The notes: a model not told the origin generated them from the letters alone. DNA of 64,000 bases from an uncultured Methylococcaceae bacterium (GCA_903839855.1 CAIMEB010000057.1:1-64000); one strand, 5' to 3'; positions 42,906 to 52,224 are shown, counted from the stretch's first letter. Translations and numbers: made by a program.

Positions 42906-44081
42906 TAACGACCCCAACACATGATTAACCAGCGTAACCCAATAAGCTGCACCGATAGGTAATAGCTCATCATTAAAATCATAATGGGGATTATGCAACA
43001 GACAACTATTCTCAGAAGAGCCATTACCAATCCAGCTATAACAACCGGGTTTTTCTTGTAGCATGAAGGCAAAGTCTTCTGAACCCATGCTAGGTGTAGG
43101 ATGTTGATTGACGCCATTGACTCCGGCAATAGCCAAAGCAGCTTTTAGGGCAATAGCGGTTTCAGCTTCAGAATTAAACGTAACGGGATAACCTACGTTT
43201 TCCGGGTTAAAGACAAGGGTTGCATTAACCTCAAACCCCGCGCAAATGCCATTAACCAATTGGCTTAGTTTATGTGTTATCAACGCTTTTACGGAGTCAC
43301 TAAAACACCTAAACGTACCTCTTATGACCACAGATTCGGGAATTGCGTTCCAGGTATTGCCTGCATGAATTTGAGTAATAGTAACAACCGCTGAATCGGC
43401 AGGATCAACATTTCTACTGACGATAGTTTGTAAGGCCATCATAAGTTGAGCACCTACAACAATAGCATCATTGCCCAAATGCGGCATGGCGGCATGGGTC
43501 GCTTGTCCAGTGACAGTGATTTCAAAGCAATCAAAAGAAGCCATCATGGGGCCTGCCTTCACTGCAAAATGACCCACTGGGATATCAGGAAAGTTATGTA
43601 ATCCAAAGACACAGTCAGCAGGAAACTGCTCAAACAAGCCATCCAGGATCATTTGTTTGGCTCCCGCACGCCCTTCTTCTGCCGGTTGAAAAATAAAGTA
43701 TACCGTGCCGTTAAAGTTTCTAAGCTCTGATAGATACTGAGCCGCACCCAAGAGCATGGCCGAATGACCATCATGACCGCAAGCGTGCATTTTGCCATCA
43801 TGGCAGGATTTATGATCAAAAGAGTTTCGCTCCTGGATAAATAAAGCATCGATGTCAGCCCGCAGTGCTACTTTTTTACTGCTGTCACCCACCGTAAGCG
43901 TGGCAACAACGCCGGTTACACCAAGACCTTGATGCACACTAAGTCCAAAGCTTTTGAGCTTCTTGGCAATAAACTCAGCGGTTTGGTTTTCCTCAAAAGC
44001 CGTTTCAGGAAACCGATGTAAATGCCGTCGCCATTGACGCATGTCGTCATGAAGTTGCAAAATAGCGGTAGGGATAGTCAT
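42903..44081 (-). CDS. M20 family amidohydrolase (HipO-like)
   Basis: WRRHLHRFPETAFEE, MHACGHDGHSAMLLGAAQYL, PSMGSEDFAFMLQ. Confidence 0.95.
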   Translation of the reverse strand: MTIPTAILQLHDDMRQWRRHLHRFPETAFEENQTAEFIAKKLKSFGLSVHQGLGVTGVVATLTVGDSSKKVALRADIDALFIQERNSFDHKSCHDGKMHACGHDGHSAMLLGAAQYLSELRNFNGTVYFIFQPAEEGRAGAKQMILDGLFEQFPADCVFGLHNFPDIPVGHFAVKAGPMMASFDCFEITVTGQATHAAMPHLGNDAIVVGAQLMMALQTIVSRNVDPADSAVVTITQIHAGNTWNAIPESVVIRGTFRCFSDSVKALITHKLSQLVNGICAGFEVNATLVFNPENVGYPVTFNSEAETAIALKAALAIAGVNGVNQHPTPSMGSEDFAFMLQEKPGCYSWIGNGSSENSCLLHNPHYDFNDELLPIGAAYWVTLVNHVLGSL

Positions 44082-44176
44082 GCCTAGCGTTGGAGTAAGT
44101 CAATGAAGCACTTATCCTAAACCTCTTTGATAAACATGACAAGATACAATCAGAGCATGACATTAGAGGCGAGGGC

Positions 44177-44247
44177 AATTTATTAAACTGTGTTATATGA
44201 CGCATTATATTTATGAAACTATGTTATATGACACAGTTTAATAAATT
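44177..44247. promoter_or_regulatory. Imperfect ~25-bp inverted repeat upstream of the cytochrome locus
   Basis: aatttattaaactgtgttatatga ... tgttatatgacacagtttaataaatt; arms complementary, with an embedded direct repeat gttatatgac. Confidence 0.7.
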
Positions 44248-44361
44248 AATGTGCTTATTGTTTTACTGTTATTAAGGATTTCAATGAGATGGTTATTTGG
44301 CGCAATATGTGCTGTATTAAATAGCTGAGACATTATTTTCACAAGCCGAACTGAATATTCA

Positions 44362-45828
44362 ATGCTAAATCTTACTTTCTTTAATGAGCAAAAACACCGG
44401 GGGTGTAGTCTCGTTATTCTTGCTGCAGCCTTATTAATGGCTCCCTTTCAAAATGCTCAGGCCACCACCTCGTTTGCCAGACAGACAGGAGAACCCTGTA
44501 CAGCCTGTCACATGCAGGCTTATGGCCCCTGGTTAACACAATACGGTCAGAAATTTAAGCTGGATGGTTATGTGGCGGGACATGCCAATAAGCTGCCGGA
44601 TGTGATTAATCCTTTGGCAGCAGAAGTGATTGGTTCGGTAACCAATACTCAGCAAAATTATGATGGTGATCCTTATTACGGTAACTCCACTGGGCATTCA
44701 AATCCTAACAATAATGTCGTCACTGATTGGACTGCTGTGTATTACACCGGTCGAATTACCGACAAGATTGGAAGTTACTTGCAGTTGAACATCAACCCCC
44801 AAATTGGCCGTTCAGTCAGTTTAGCGATGGCTGATATTCGGGTAGCCGATCATGCCACTATCAAAGGCAATGCGTTAACTTATGGCCTTACGTTTAACAA
44901 TGCGCCGACCATGTCCGATTTCTGGATGACCACACCGGCTTGGATGTATCCTTATACACAATCATCAGTGACTGTGAAATCCGCCGCTCAACCTTGGTTA
45001 CAAGCCTTGATGGGTGGGGCAAATACGGCGGGTGCTACGGCTTATGTGATGATTAATAATCACCTATACCTTGAAGCCGGCGGTTATACCTCACAATCTC
45101 AAAATATGGCTCAAGGCTTAGGGGTATGGAATGCCGGATCTCAAAGCTCAGGGGCTCAAGGTGGCTTGATAGACGGTGGCGCACCTTATTGGCGGATGTT
45201 TTTGCAGCATAGTGTAGGGCCACATACTATGATGATAGGAACTTACGGTTTAGCGGCCAAAGTTATCCCTTATTATACCAATGGTGTGGGCACAAACTCT
45301 TTTGTCGAATATAACGCCGATGCCAATTATTCGTACATGATGGATGACAATAATATGCTGATGGCGATGCTTAAATATACCCATGACAGTATGAAATTAA
45401 GCGCTTCACAGAGTCAAGGCTGGGCCAGTAATGCCAGTAATAATCTCGATAGCGTCATGATGATGGGGATGTGGACTTATAAGCAAACCTATAATTTATC
45501 GGTGGGTTGGAATTATATGAAAGGCAGTTCGGATATGATGCTTTATAACGGAGCAGGTGCTTATGATGTAACCAGTGGTAACAATGGTGTCAATCCTATC
45601 ACTGGCAGTGCTAATGGCTCTCCAAACACCAACTCATTTTTATTCCAGGCCGACTATGTGCCGTTTGGTAAAGGTACCTTTGCCGCCGATCCTTATTTAA
45701 ACCTACGTTTTTCTGTGCAATATTGGGCTTATACGCAGTTTAATGGCGCCTCAACAAACTATGATGGCGCAGGACGTAATGCAGCGGGTAATAACACGCT
45801 GTATTTCGTTGGCAATATGATGTTTTAA
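44362..45828 (+). CDS. Outer-membrane monoheme cytochrome-porin fusion (Cyc2-like architecture)
   Basis: Signal peptide, then TTSFARQTGEPCTACHMQAYGPWLTQYGQKFKLDGY (CxxCH near mature N-terminus), then ~400 aa amphipathic beta-rich region ending in ...NTLYFVGNMMF (C-terminal Phe typical of OMPs). Confidence 0.75.
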   Translation: MLNLTFFNEQKHRGCSLVILAAALLMAPFQNAQATTSFARQTGEPCTACHMQAYGPWLTQYGQKFKLDGYVAGHANKLPDVINPLAAEVIGSVTNTQQNYDGDPYYGNSTGHSNPNNNVVTDWTAVYYTGRITDKIGSYLQLNINPQIGRSVSLAMADIRVADHATIKGNALTYGLTFNNAPTMSDFWMTTPAWMYPYTQSSVTVKSAAQPWLQALMGGANTAGATAYVMINNHLYLEAGGYTSQSQNMAQGLGVWNAGSQSSGAQGGLIDGGAPYWRMFLQHSVGPHTMMIGTYGLAAKVIPYYTNGVGTNSFVEYNADANYSYMMDDNNMLMAMLKYTHDSMKLSASQSQGWASNASNNLDSVMMMGMWTYKQTYNLSVGWNYMKGSSDMMLYNGAGAYDVTSGNNGVNPITGSANGSPNTNSFLFQADYVPFGKGTFAADPYLNLRFSVQYWAYTQFNGASTNYDGAGRNAAGNNTLYFVGNMMF

Positions 45829-45842
45829 TCCGGCGACTGGCT

Positions 45843-46307
45843 ATGAAATATACTTTTAAAATGACAACTATTTTTAAGATAACCCTGATAGCGAGCTTAT
45901 TAGGCGTTACCCCTCTATCTTTTGCAGCAGCCGAAGAAACGGCATCGCCTATTGATCATCATCGACACATGGGTGGACACATGCACATGTCGCAGGGTAA
46001 TGATAGCGGTATGGATGTCCACAGTGAGCGTTTTGCCGTCATTAAAAAGCTTGCCGATAAAGCGTGTGTAGATTGTCATGGCACCACCGGTATCAGTAAA
46101 ACCGATGACACTCCGAATCTGGCAGGCCAAGAGGCGATTTATTTCTGTAAAACGATGTATGACTATCGGAGTCGGGCGCGTAATTTACCACCCATCAAAG
46201 ACGCCGACGGCTTGTATTTGCCAAACATGAATGAAGTGTCCGATAAATTGACTGATCAACAGATTGTCGACTTGTCTGAATATTATGCGCATTTACGCAT
46301 CCAATAA
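45843..46307 (+). CDS. Periplasmic monoheme c-type cytochrome with His/Met-rich N-terminal segment
   Basis: Signal peptide; HHRHMGGHMHMSQGNDSGMDVH; ACVDCHGTTG; class I cyt c-like C-terminus LSEYYAHL. Confidence 0.85.
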   Translation: MKYTFKMTTIFKITLIASLLGVTPLSFAAAEETASPIDHHRHMGGHMHMSQGNDSGMDVHSERFAVIKKLADKACVDCHGTTGISKTDDTPNLAGQEAIYFCKTMYDYRSRARNLPPIKDADGLYLPNMNEVSDKLTDQQIVDLSEYYAHLRIQ

Positions 46308-46321
46308 CAGTGTAGCATCAA

Positions 46322-46675
46322 ATGAAAGAACGTATTTTATCGTGTATCGTAGTCGTTTATTTACTGGGTTTTGTTATTTTCGGACTGTCTGGTTGTTCGG
46401 TTCTTAGCAAAAAACCGGATACTGAAGTCGCAGCAAACACAGCTTATTATGTCTGTTCAGGCTGTCATGGTTTAGAAAATGTTCGGGTCAACTTTATGAC
46501 GCCCAATATCATGGGTCAAAAGAAAGGCTATTTAGTGGCAACATTACGTGATTATCGTGACCATAAACGGATTGAACCCTTAATGAATGGAGCAGTTGCA
46601 AACTTAAGTGATCAAGAGATTGAAAATCTTGCCGCCTATTACGCTAAGGCGCAAGGAATGAGAGATGAGAGATGA
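46322..46675 (+). CDS. Monoheme c-type cytochrome lipoprotein
   Basis: Lipobox LSGC; YYVCSGCHGLENV; LAAYYAKAQG. Confidence 0.85.
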   Translation: MKERILSCIVVVYLLGFVIFGLSGCSVLSKKPDTEVAANTAYYVCSGCHGLENVRVNFMTPNIMGQKKGYLVATLRDYRDHKRIEPLMNGAVANLSDQEIENLAAYYAKAQGMRDER

Positions 46676-46784
46676 GAGATGAGGTGAAGGCAAAATAATT
46701 TTGATGATGAGTTGGGATAAGGTATACACTGTGGTACCTTTGCAAGAAACTATTTATTGAACATTTAGCTTTTGAGGTATTAGT

Positions 46785-47387
46785 ATGAAAAAAATCAGCT
46801 TGTTAGTTATTTTATGGTTAACTTTGATTGTACCATTTGCTGCAAACGCGGATACAAAATCGTCCGATAATCAATCGTCCGATAATCAAATTAGTCAGAA
46901 TAACGATCATGAAAATGAAGGCGGCACCAGCTTTAAGGGGTTGTCTGAAAGAGATCCTTATGTAATGACAAAAGAAGGCAGTGATTCTTTCACTTATAGA
47001 AATCTTACTGAATCAGGAAAAACCGATAGTTTTTTCTCGATAACAGAAGGAGACACACATGTTTTTTCGGCGTCTGTGAGTTCAGACGACTCTTCAACCA
47101 GAATGACACCAACTCTTATCGACGTAAGCACAGGTAAAACCGTTGCACTTAACCATGAAGGCAATTATTATACTTATAGTGGATTAGTATCTGGTCACGA
47201 ATACGACTTTGAGGTCAATTACACGGTATCTCCACATTCTAGCGCTACGGTTTATACAACGGTGGCTGTTGCTGCTGTACCGGAGCCTAAACAATGGGGC
47301 ATGATGGTAACTGGTTTATTATTGATTGCAACGAAGGTAAAGAAGGCTAAAAAGTCGGCGAACACACAACGCTCGGTTTATGCTTAA
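46785..47387 (+). CDS. PEP-CTERM domain exported protein
   Basis: Signal peptide; C-terminal AVPEPKQWGMMVTGLLLIATKVKKAKKSAN (PEP motif, TM, basic tail). Confidence 0.88.
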   Translation: MKKISLLVILWLTLIVPFAANADTKSSDNQSSDNQISQNNDHENEGGTSFKGLSERDPYVMTKEGSDSFTYRNLTESGKTDSFFSITEGDTHVFSASVSSDDSSTRMTPTLIDVSTGKTVALNHEGNYYTYSGLVSGHEYDFEVNYTVSPHSSATVYTTVAVAAVPEPKQWGMMVTGLLLIATKVKKAKKSANTQRSVYA

Positions 47388-47423
47388 TTATTGGTATTGT
47401 AAGTAGCAGTCTGTGAAGATTTT

Positions 47424-47456
47424 AACAATGCTGTGTACTCAGTACTCAGCATTGTT
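47424..47456 (+). terminator. Hairpin between PEP-CTERM gene and exosortase gene
   Basis: aacaatgctg-tgtactcagtact-cagcattgtt followed 8 nt later by taatctttttt. Confidence 0.65.
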
Positions 47457-47495
47457 ATTGTGTTAATCTTTTTTCTAATATGACGGGTTAGCTTT

Positions 47496-48386
47496 ATGCC
47501 TATGAGTAGAATCATCAGTGTAGAGTTACCTAAAACACCTTTTGGTGTCGCTTGGCTATTGGTTTTTATAGGGCTGGCTGCGCTTTATGTGCCAACCTAT
47601 TGGAGTTTGATTAATGGTATTTGGAGATTAGAAAGTAATACACATGAATCCATTATTTTTTTGCTCTTTATTTATCTGATTATAAAGCAAGGTAAGGATA
47701 CGTTTGAACTTGCTTATGCACCTTGCAATGTTACTGGAGCAAGTCTGCTTTTTATTGGTTTACTACTCTATGTTATAGGACGTTCACAAGATATTATCAT
47801 TTTCGAAGTAAGTTCACAAATTCCCGTCTATGGGGGCGCCTTGTTACTCATGCAAGGTGTAGCAAGTCTACGTAAGCTTTGGTTTCCCTTGTTTTATCTG
47901 GTTTTCATGTTACCACTGCCGAGCATGGTGGTCGATGCTCTGACGGAAACACTTAAGCTATGGATTTCAGAGATTGCTGTAGAAATCCTTTATGATGCCC
48001 ATTATCCAATTGCTCGTGATGGGGTTATTATCATCATAGCCCAGTATAAACTTTTAGTTGCGGATACCTGTTCTGGGCTTAATTCCATGTTTTCCCTATC
48101 AGCGATTGGACTATTGTATATGTATTTGGCTGGACGATCCGGCTGGCTATATAACAGTGTCATGCTCGTCAGCATTATCCCTATAGCCTTTGTCGCCAAT
48201 ATAGTACGCATTATAGCCTTAATACTAATAACCTATTATTTCGGAGACGCAGCCGGACAAGGTTTTATGCATGGCGTGGCCGGGATGGTACTGCTAATCG
48301 TGGCGATACTGTTGCTGTTTATGCTTGATGGCGTGCTTGTGCGATGCATGCCCGTTGCGCGACCCATCTCAACAACCGAAGTTTGA
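47496..48386 (+). CDS. xrtB: Exosortase B
   Basis: Multi-TM; VADTCSGLNSMFSL (Cys), ANIVRIIAL (Arg), GFMHGVAGM (His) catalytic triad. Confidence 0.93.
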   Translation: MPMSRIISVELPKTPFGVAWLLVFIGLAALYVPTYWSLINGIWRLESNTHESIIFLLFIYLIIKQGKDTFELAYAPCNVTGASLLFIGLLLYVIGRSQDIIIFEVSSQIPVYGGALLLMQGVASLRKLWFPLFYLVFMLPLPSMVVDALTETLKLWISEIAVEILYDAHYPIARDGVIIIIAQYKLLVADTCSGLNSMFSLSAIGLLYMYLAGRSGWLYNSVMLVSIIPIAFVANIVRIIALILITYYFGDAAGQGFMHGVAGMVLLIVAILLLFMLDGVLVRCMPVARPISTTEV

Positions 48387-48396
48387 TTAACTGAGT

Positions 48397-49119
48397 ATGA
48401 GTATTACGTATTTACCGATGGCAACTGCCAACAAAAATCAACCTTCCCTACTAAAAGCAACTATCCTTTTGGTGTTGATGCTATTGGCTGCGGGTGCAGC
48501 CGTTTTTTTAAGGCCGACACAAAGAATATCAGCCCAGCATCCGCAATTTAATCTGGAAACTATGATTCCGAAGCAGTTTGGTGTGTGGCGGCTTGATGAC
48601 CGTTTTACGCTAATACAAGTCACTCATGATAGGCAGGCAATACTCGATCAGATATATAACCAGACTGTATCAAGAACTTATTTCGATGATCAAGGCCATC
48701 GAATTATGCTATCAATTGCTTATGGTGGTGATCAAGGCGACACTATGCGAGTTCACAAGCCCGAAGCTTGTTATTTTGACCAAGGTTATCAGGTTCAGAA
48801 TGTAACAACTAATAAACTGAATACCGATTATGGATCTATAGTTACAAAGCGCATGTTGACCACAAATGGACTGCGGGTAGAGCCTGTGACATACTGGATT
48901 AAAATAGGTGATACAATTACCGTACATGATCTTAAATGGAAACTGAGTCAGATAAGGTATGGTCTTATGGGACAAATACCCGACGGCCTGATTTTTAGGG
49001 TATCTAGCATAAGCGATGAATCTATTGGCTATATACTACAGGAAAAATTTATTAGAGACTTATTGGCGGCGATCTCTTCTGAAGACAGAGCTCATTTAAT
49101 CGGAAAGGATTTACAATAA
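48397..49119 (+). CDS. epsI: EpsI family exosortase-associated protein
   Basis: MIPKQFGVWRLDDRF..., YGGDQGDTMRVHKPEACYFDQGYQV; adjacent to xrtB. Confidence 0.92.
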   Translation: MSITYLPMATANKNQPSLLKATILLVLMLLAAGAAVFLRPTQRISAQHPQFNLETMIPKQFGVWRLDDRFTLIQVTHDRQAILDQIYNQTVSRTYFDDQGHRIMLSIAYGGDQGDTMRVHKPEACYFDQGYQVQNVTTNKLNTDYGSIVTKRMLTTNGLRVEPVTYWIKIGDTITVHDLKWKLSQIRYGLMGQIPDGLIFRVSSISDESIGYILQEKFIRDLLAAISSEDRAHLIGKDLQ

Positions 49120-49122
49120 CGT

Positions 49123-50019
49123 ATGCTTACCCAACACACTGAAAAACTGATTGCAACAGTATTGATTATCTCTATTTTAGAGGCCTGCTCTGGTGAAAAC
49201 AAAGCTAATGCACCAGGGCAGATCGCAGCAGTAGTCAATGGCGAGGAAATATCAATCTATCAATTAGAAGACACTTTGCATCAAGCAGGTTTAATAAGTG
49301 ATGAGAAAGGCAAACAGGCTATCCCTCAATTGTTAACACGCCTGATTGATCAGTCACTCATCATGCAACAAGCTAAGGCAGATAAATTGGAGCGTGAACC
49401 CAATGTTATGACGGCAATGGAAAATGCCAAAAAGCAGATACTAACTGAGGCATGGCTACAACGGAAAATGCAAAGTGTCAAAAAACCCAGTGCCCAAGAG
49501 ATTGAGGATTTTTATAATACTCACCCTGAGTTGTTTGAGAAACGTAAAATCTTTCAGTTGAAAGAGTTTTTTATTGAGAGTTCGGCAGCAAGCTCGTTAA
49601 AAATAGATCAACTTATTGGAAACACTGTAGATATAAGCACGCTAGAGCAAAATCTGGAAACTCATAAAATTCCTTTTAATGTCAATATGGCAACTATTAC
49701 GGCTGAACAATTACCTATGGAGCGTTTGCCGCTGCTTTCTACACTACCTAACGGTCATTTTATTAAAGTACCCAGTGAAAATGGTGTGCTGATTCAGGGG
49801 GTATTGTCTGCAAAAGAGAGTCCGATAGAGAAAACAAAAGCAGCTTCATTTATAGAAGCCGCTTTATATAATCAAGCACGCAAGAAAGATACTTACGCAG
49901 CCATTAAGCAATTGCACGATACTGCAAAAATAGAATACCTAGGGGAATTTGCAAAATTATTCCAGACAGAAGGGAAAGAAAAACAGGAAACTCAAGCACC
50001 CCAGATCAAGCAACCTTAA
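49123..50019 (+). CDS. epsD: EpsD family peptidyl-prolyl cis-trans isomerase lipoprotein
   Basis: SurA/PpiC-like N-terminus (VNGEEISIYQLED..., LIDQSLIMQQAKADKLEREPNVM) next to xrtB-epsI. Confidence 0.88.
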   Translation: MLTQHTEKLIATVLIISILEACSGENKANAPGQIAAVVNGEEISIYQLEDTLHQAGLISDEKGKQAIPQLLTRLIDQSLIMQQAKADKLEREPNVMTAMENAKKQILTEAWLQRKMQSVKKPSAQEIEDFYNTHPELFEKRKIFQLKEFFIESSAASSLKIDQLIGNTVDISTLEQNLETHKIPFNVNMATITAEQLPMERLPLLSTLPNGHFIKVPSENGVLIQGVLSAKESPIEKTKAASFIEAALYNQARKKDTYAAIKQLHDTAKIEYLGEFAKLFQTEGKEKQETQAPQIKQP

Positions 50020-50109
50020 TGCTGTTTGGTTTACTGTTGCCTTAGAACATCTTTAAGCCGTATTAAGGATAATGTCGATATGATTTTTTGTGTAATGGTT
50101 TGATATAAG

Positions 50110-50772
50110 ATGAACGAAGAACAAGAGTTCGATTATGAGTATGAATATGATGATAAGGGTGAAATAGTTTATTACGCTGTTCGGCCTAATAAGACTCAAC
50201 TAAAAAAAGATTTGGCGGTGCTGTTCGACTTAAGCGAAGAAATGTCTAATTTATCTGCTCCTCAGGTTAAAAGTCTTGAATTGCCTGAAAATATCCATAA
50301 AGCAGTAATGGAAGTCTCTGGAATGCCGCATAAAGGGGCAAGAAAAAGACTTTTAAAATACATTACCGGGCAGCTTAATAAAATTGATGTTGAGCCTATT
50401 TTAGAAAAACTGGCCCGGATGAAGAATAAAAGTGTGCATTCGGTAAGAGAGCATCATATTGTCGAGCGTTGGCGAGATAGGCTTATTAAGGGTGGAAATG
50501 AGGCTTTAACGGCGTTTCTAAACGAGAATCCTGATGCTGATAGGCAGCAATTAAGACAGTTATTACGCAATATTCAAAAAGAAGCAGAGACCTCTAAACC
50601 ACCTAAGTCGTTTAGGTTACTGTATCGTTATTTAAAAGGCGTGTTCAATTTTGACGAGGATGTCGACTATGACACTATGATCGTGCATAACGAGTCAGAA
50701 GAAATAGAAGACGAACTTGGAGAGGATATTGATTACGACGACGAGTATGAAAACGAAGATGATGAGGATTAG
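50110..50772 (+). CDS. darP: DarP (YjgA) ribosome-associated protein with acidic termini
   Basis: RPNKTQLKKDLAVLFDLSEEMSNLS..., YITGQLNKIDVEPI, HHIVERWRDRLI, RQQLRQLLRNIQKE; acidic tail DELGEDIDYDDEYENEDDED. Confidence 0.93.
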   Translation: MNEEQEFDYEYEYDDKGEIVYYAVRPNKTQLKKDLAVLFDLSEEMSNLSAPQVKSLELPENIHKAVMEVSGMPHKGARKRLLKYITGQLNKIDVEPILEKLARMKNKSVHSVREHHIVERWRDRLIKGGNEALTAFLNENPDADRQQLRQLLRNIQKEAETSKPPKSFRLLYRYLKGVFNFDEDVDYDTMIVHNESEEIEDELGEDIDYDDEYENEDDED

Positions 50773-50781
50773 TTTGGTATA

Positions 50782-50809
50782 ACCAGGGCAATATTTTTAA
50801 TGCCCTGGT
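50782..50809. terminator. Bidirectional hairpin between convergent darP and DUF4389 genes
   Basis: accagggca-atatttttaa-tgccctggt, perfect 9-bp stem. Confidence 0.65.
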
Positions 50810-50818
50810 CAAATAAAC

Positions 50819-51118
50819 TTAATCTTTGGGAAGTTGAAGCTCTGCGGTAAGATTCCAGTCAGAAAAAGGAAATGGCAGAGTTTCAGTATTAAATGTTAAG
50901 AACAGCAGTATATGATATGTGTAAGTAGAGAGGCTACGACCAAAGTTTAGTATATTTGGATTCGTTTTACCCGTAAGTAATGTTGATCCTACTTGTAATA
51001 AAATGACCGCCCAAATCATCAGTCTTACCAAAGAGCCAATTGCGGCAAAGACCAACATAAAGAAAATGCGCTTCCAGGTACTTAGCTGGGTTAGATTGTA
51101 ATTTAATTGCTCATCCAT
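50819..51118 (-). CDS. DUF4389 domain membrane protein
   Basis: WKRIFFMLVFAAIGSLVRLMIWAVILLQV...FGRSLSTYTYHILLFLTFNTETLPFPFSDW. Confidence 0.85.
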   Translation of the reverse strand: MDEQLNYNLTQLSTWKRIFFMLVFAAIGSLVRLMIWAVILLQVGSTLLTGKTNPNILNFGRSLSTYTYHILLFLTFNTETLPFPFSDWNLTAELQLPKD

Positions 51119-51126
51119 TTATTCGA

Positions 51127-52224
51127 TTAACCTCTGTTCATAATATCGCGTAAATCAAGGGCGGCTGCATTCGCTCTTGATATGTAATTAGCCATGGTTA
51201 AGGAATAGTTAGCAAATAGGCCGTAACCGCTGCCGTCTAATATCATCGGGCTTAATATGGGTGTTAAGGCATTTTCCATCGCCTTGATCATAATGTCGAC
51301 AGTACGCATCGCTCGTTTATCTAACAAAATATCAGCAAAATCATGTTTGATGGCCCGAAGGATGTGCAACAAGGCCCAACTTGCGCCACGTGCCTCATAA
51401 AAAATGTCGTCTATCTCTAGCCATGATACTTTAGTTACCGGTGTGCCTTTCTCATCAGCCGCCTGTTTTTCAATGACAGTTAAGCCGGGGCCGTAGTTAC
51501 CACCTGCACTATTTGCAGTTAAACGAGTAGATAATCCACCTAATCGCTTGATAACAACTTCGGTGTATTGCCAAAGATTATCGGCTCTAGAATAAAATTG
51601 AGCCTTTTTTATCGGGCCGCCATATTTTTGTAAGCGTGACATGTATTTATGGAGCGCTTCAATTCCTTTTTGATACTCTGCTTCTGTTGAAGGTAAAGCC
51701 CACGAATTATGTTCGTAGTAGAAGTAAGGCTCTGCTATCGCCAGATCAGGATCTTCAGCGGATTGTGACTGGTCTCTAGCAAAGTGGTTTCTTAATGCGG
51801 TTGTCGCATCACGTAACATCACCAGGGCACCATATTCCCAGTTGGAAATGTTGTCGAGTAAGACGCCAGGAGGGGCTACATCGTTAGTAATATAACCACC
51901 GCTTTTATGTAATAGCACTTCAGCTATATGCGCTAAGGTATTGGTATAAGTATAACCAATAGGCATTTCTGAAACTTCCATTTCTGCTTCTGCCTTATTG
52001 GCTAAGGGTTCGCCATGCGCCTCTTCTTGTCCATGTTGACCGCCCTCTTGTTTTGATTCCTCAACTCTCTTCCGTGCTTCATCCTGTATATTGAATTGAC
52101 CAGGCTCACTTCCCCACCAAGCGCCCAATATAAGGAGTATGACTACAATCACTAGGCTAAGAACACCAAAGCCCCAGAGTATTCCTTTAGATTTTATGTC
52201 ATCTAGTGTGTCGTTTGCTGCCAT
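51127..52224 (-). CDS. DUF2333 family protein
   Basis: WGFGVLSLVIVVILLILGAWWGSEPGQF..., SWLEIDDIFYEARGASWALLHILRAIKHDF; start chosen at ATG 52224 behind AGGA. Confidence 0.85.
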   Translation of the reverse strand: MAANDTLDDIKSKGILWGFGVLSLVIVVILLILGAWWGSEPGQFNIQDEARKRVEESKQEGGQHGQEEAHGEPLANKAEAEMEVSEMPIGYTYTNTLAHIAEVLLHKSGGYITNDVAPPGVLLDNISNWEYGALVMLRDATTALRNHFARDQSQSAEDPDLAIAEPYFYYEHNSWALPSTEAEYQKGIEALHKYMSRLQKYGGPIKKAQFYSRADNLWQYTEVVIKRLGGLSTRLTANSAGGNYGPGLTVIEKQAADEKGTPVTKVSWLEIDDIFYEARGASWALLHILRAIKHDFADILLDKRAMRTVDIMIKAMENALTPILSPMILDGSGYGLFANYSLTMANYISRANAAALDLRDIMNRG

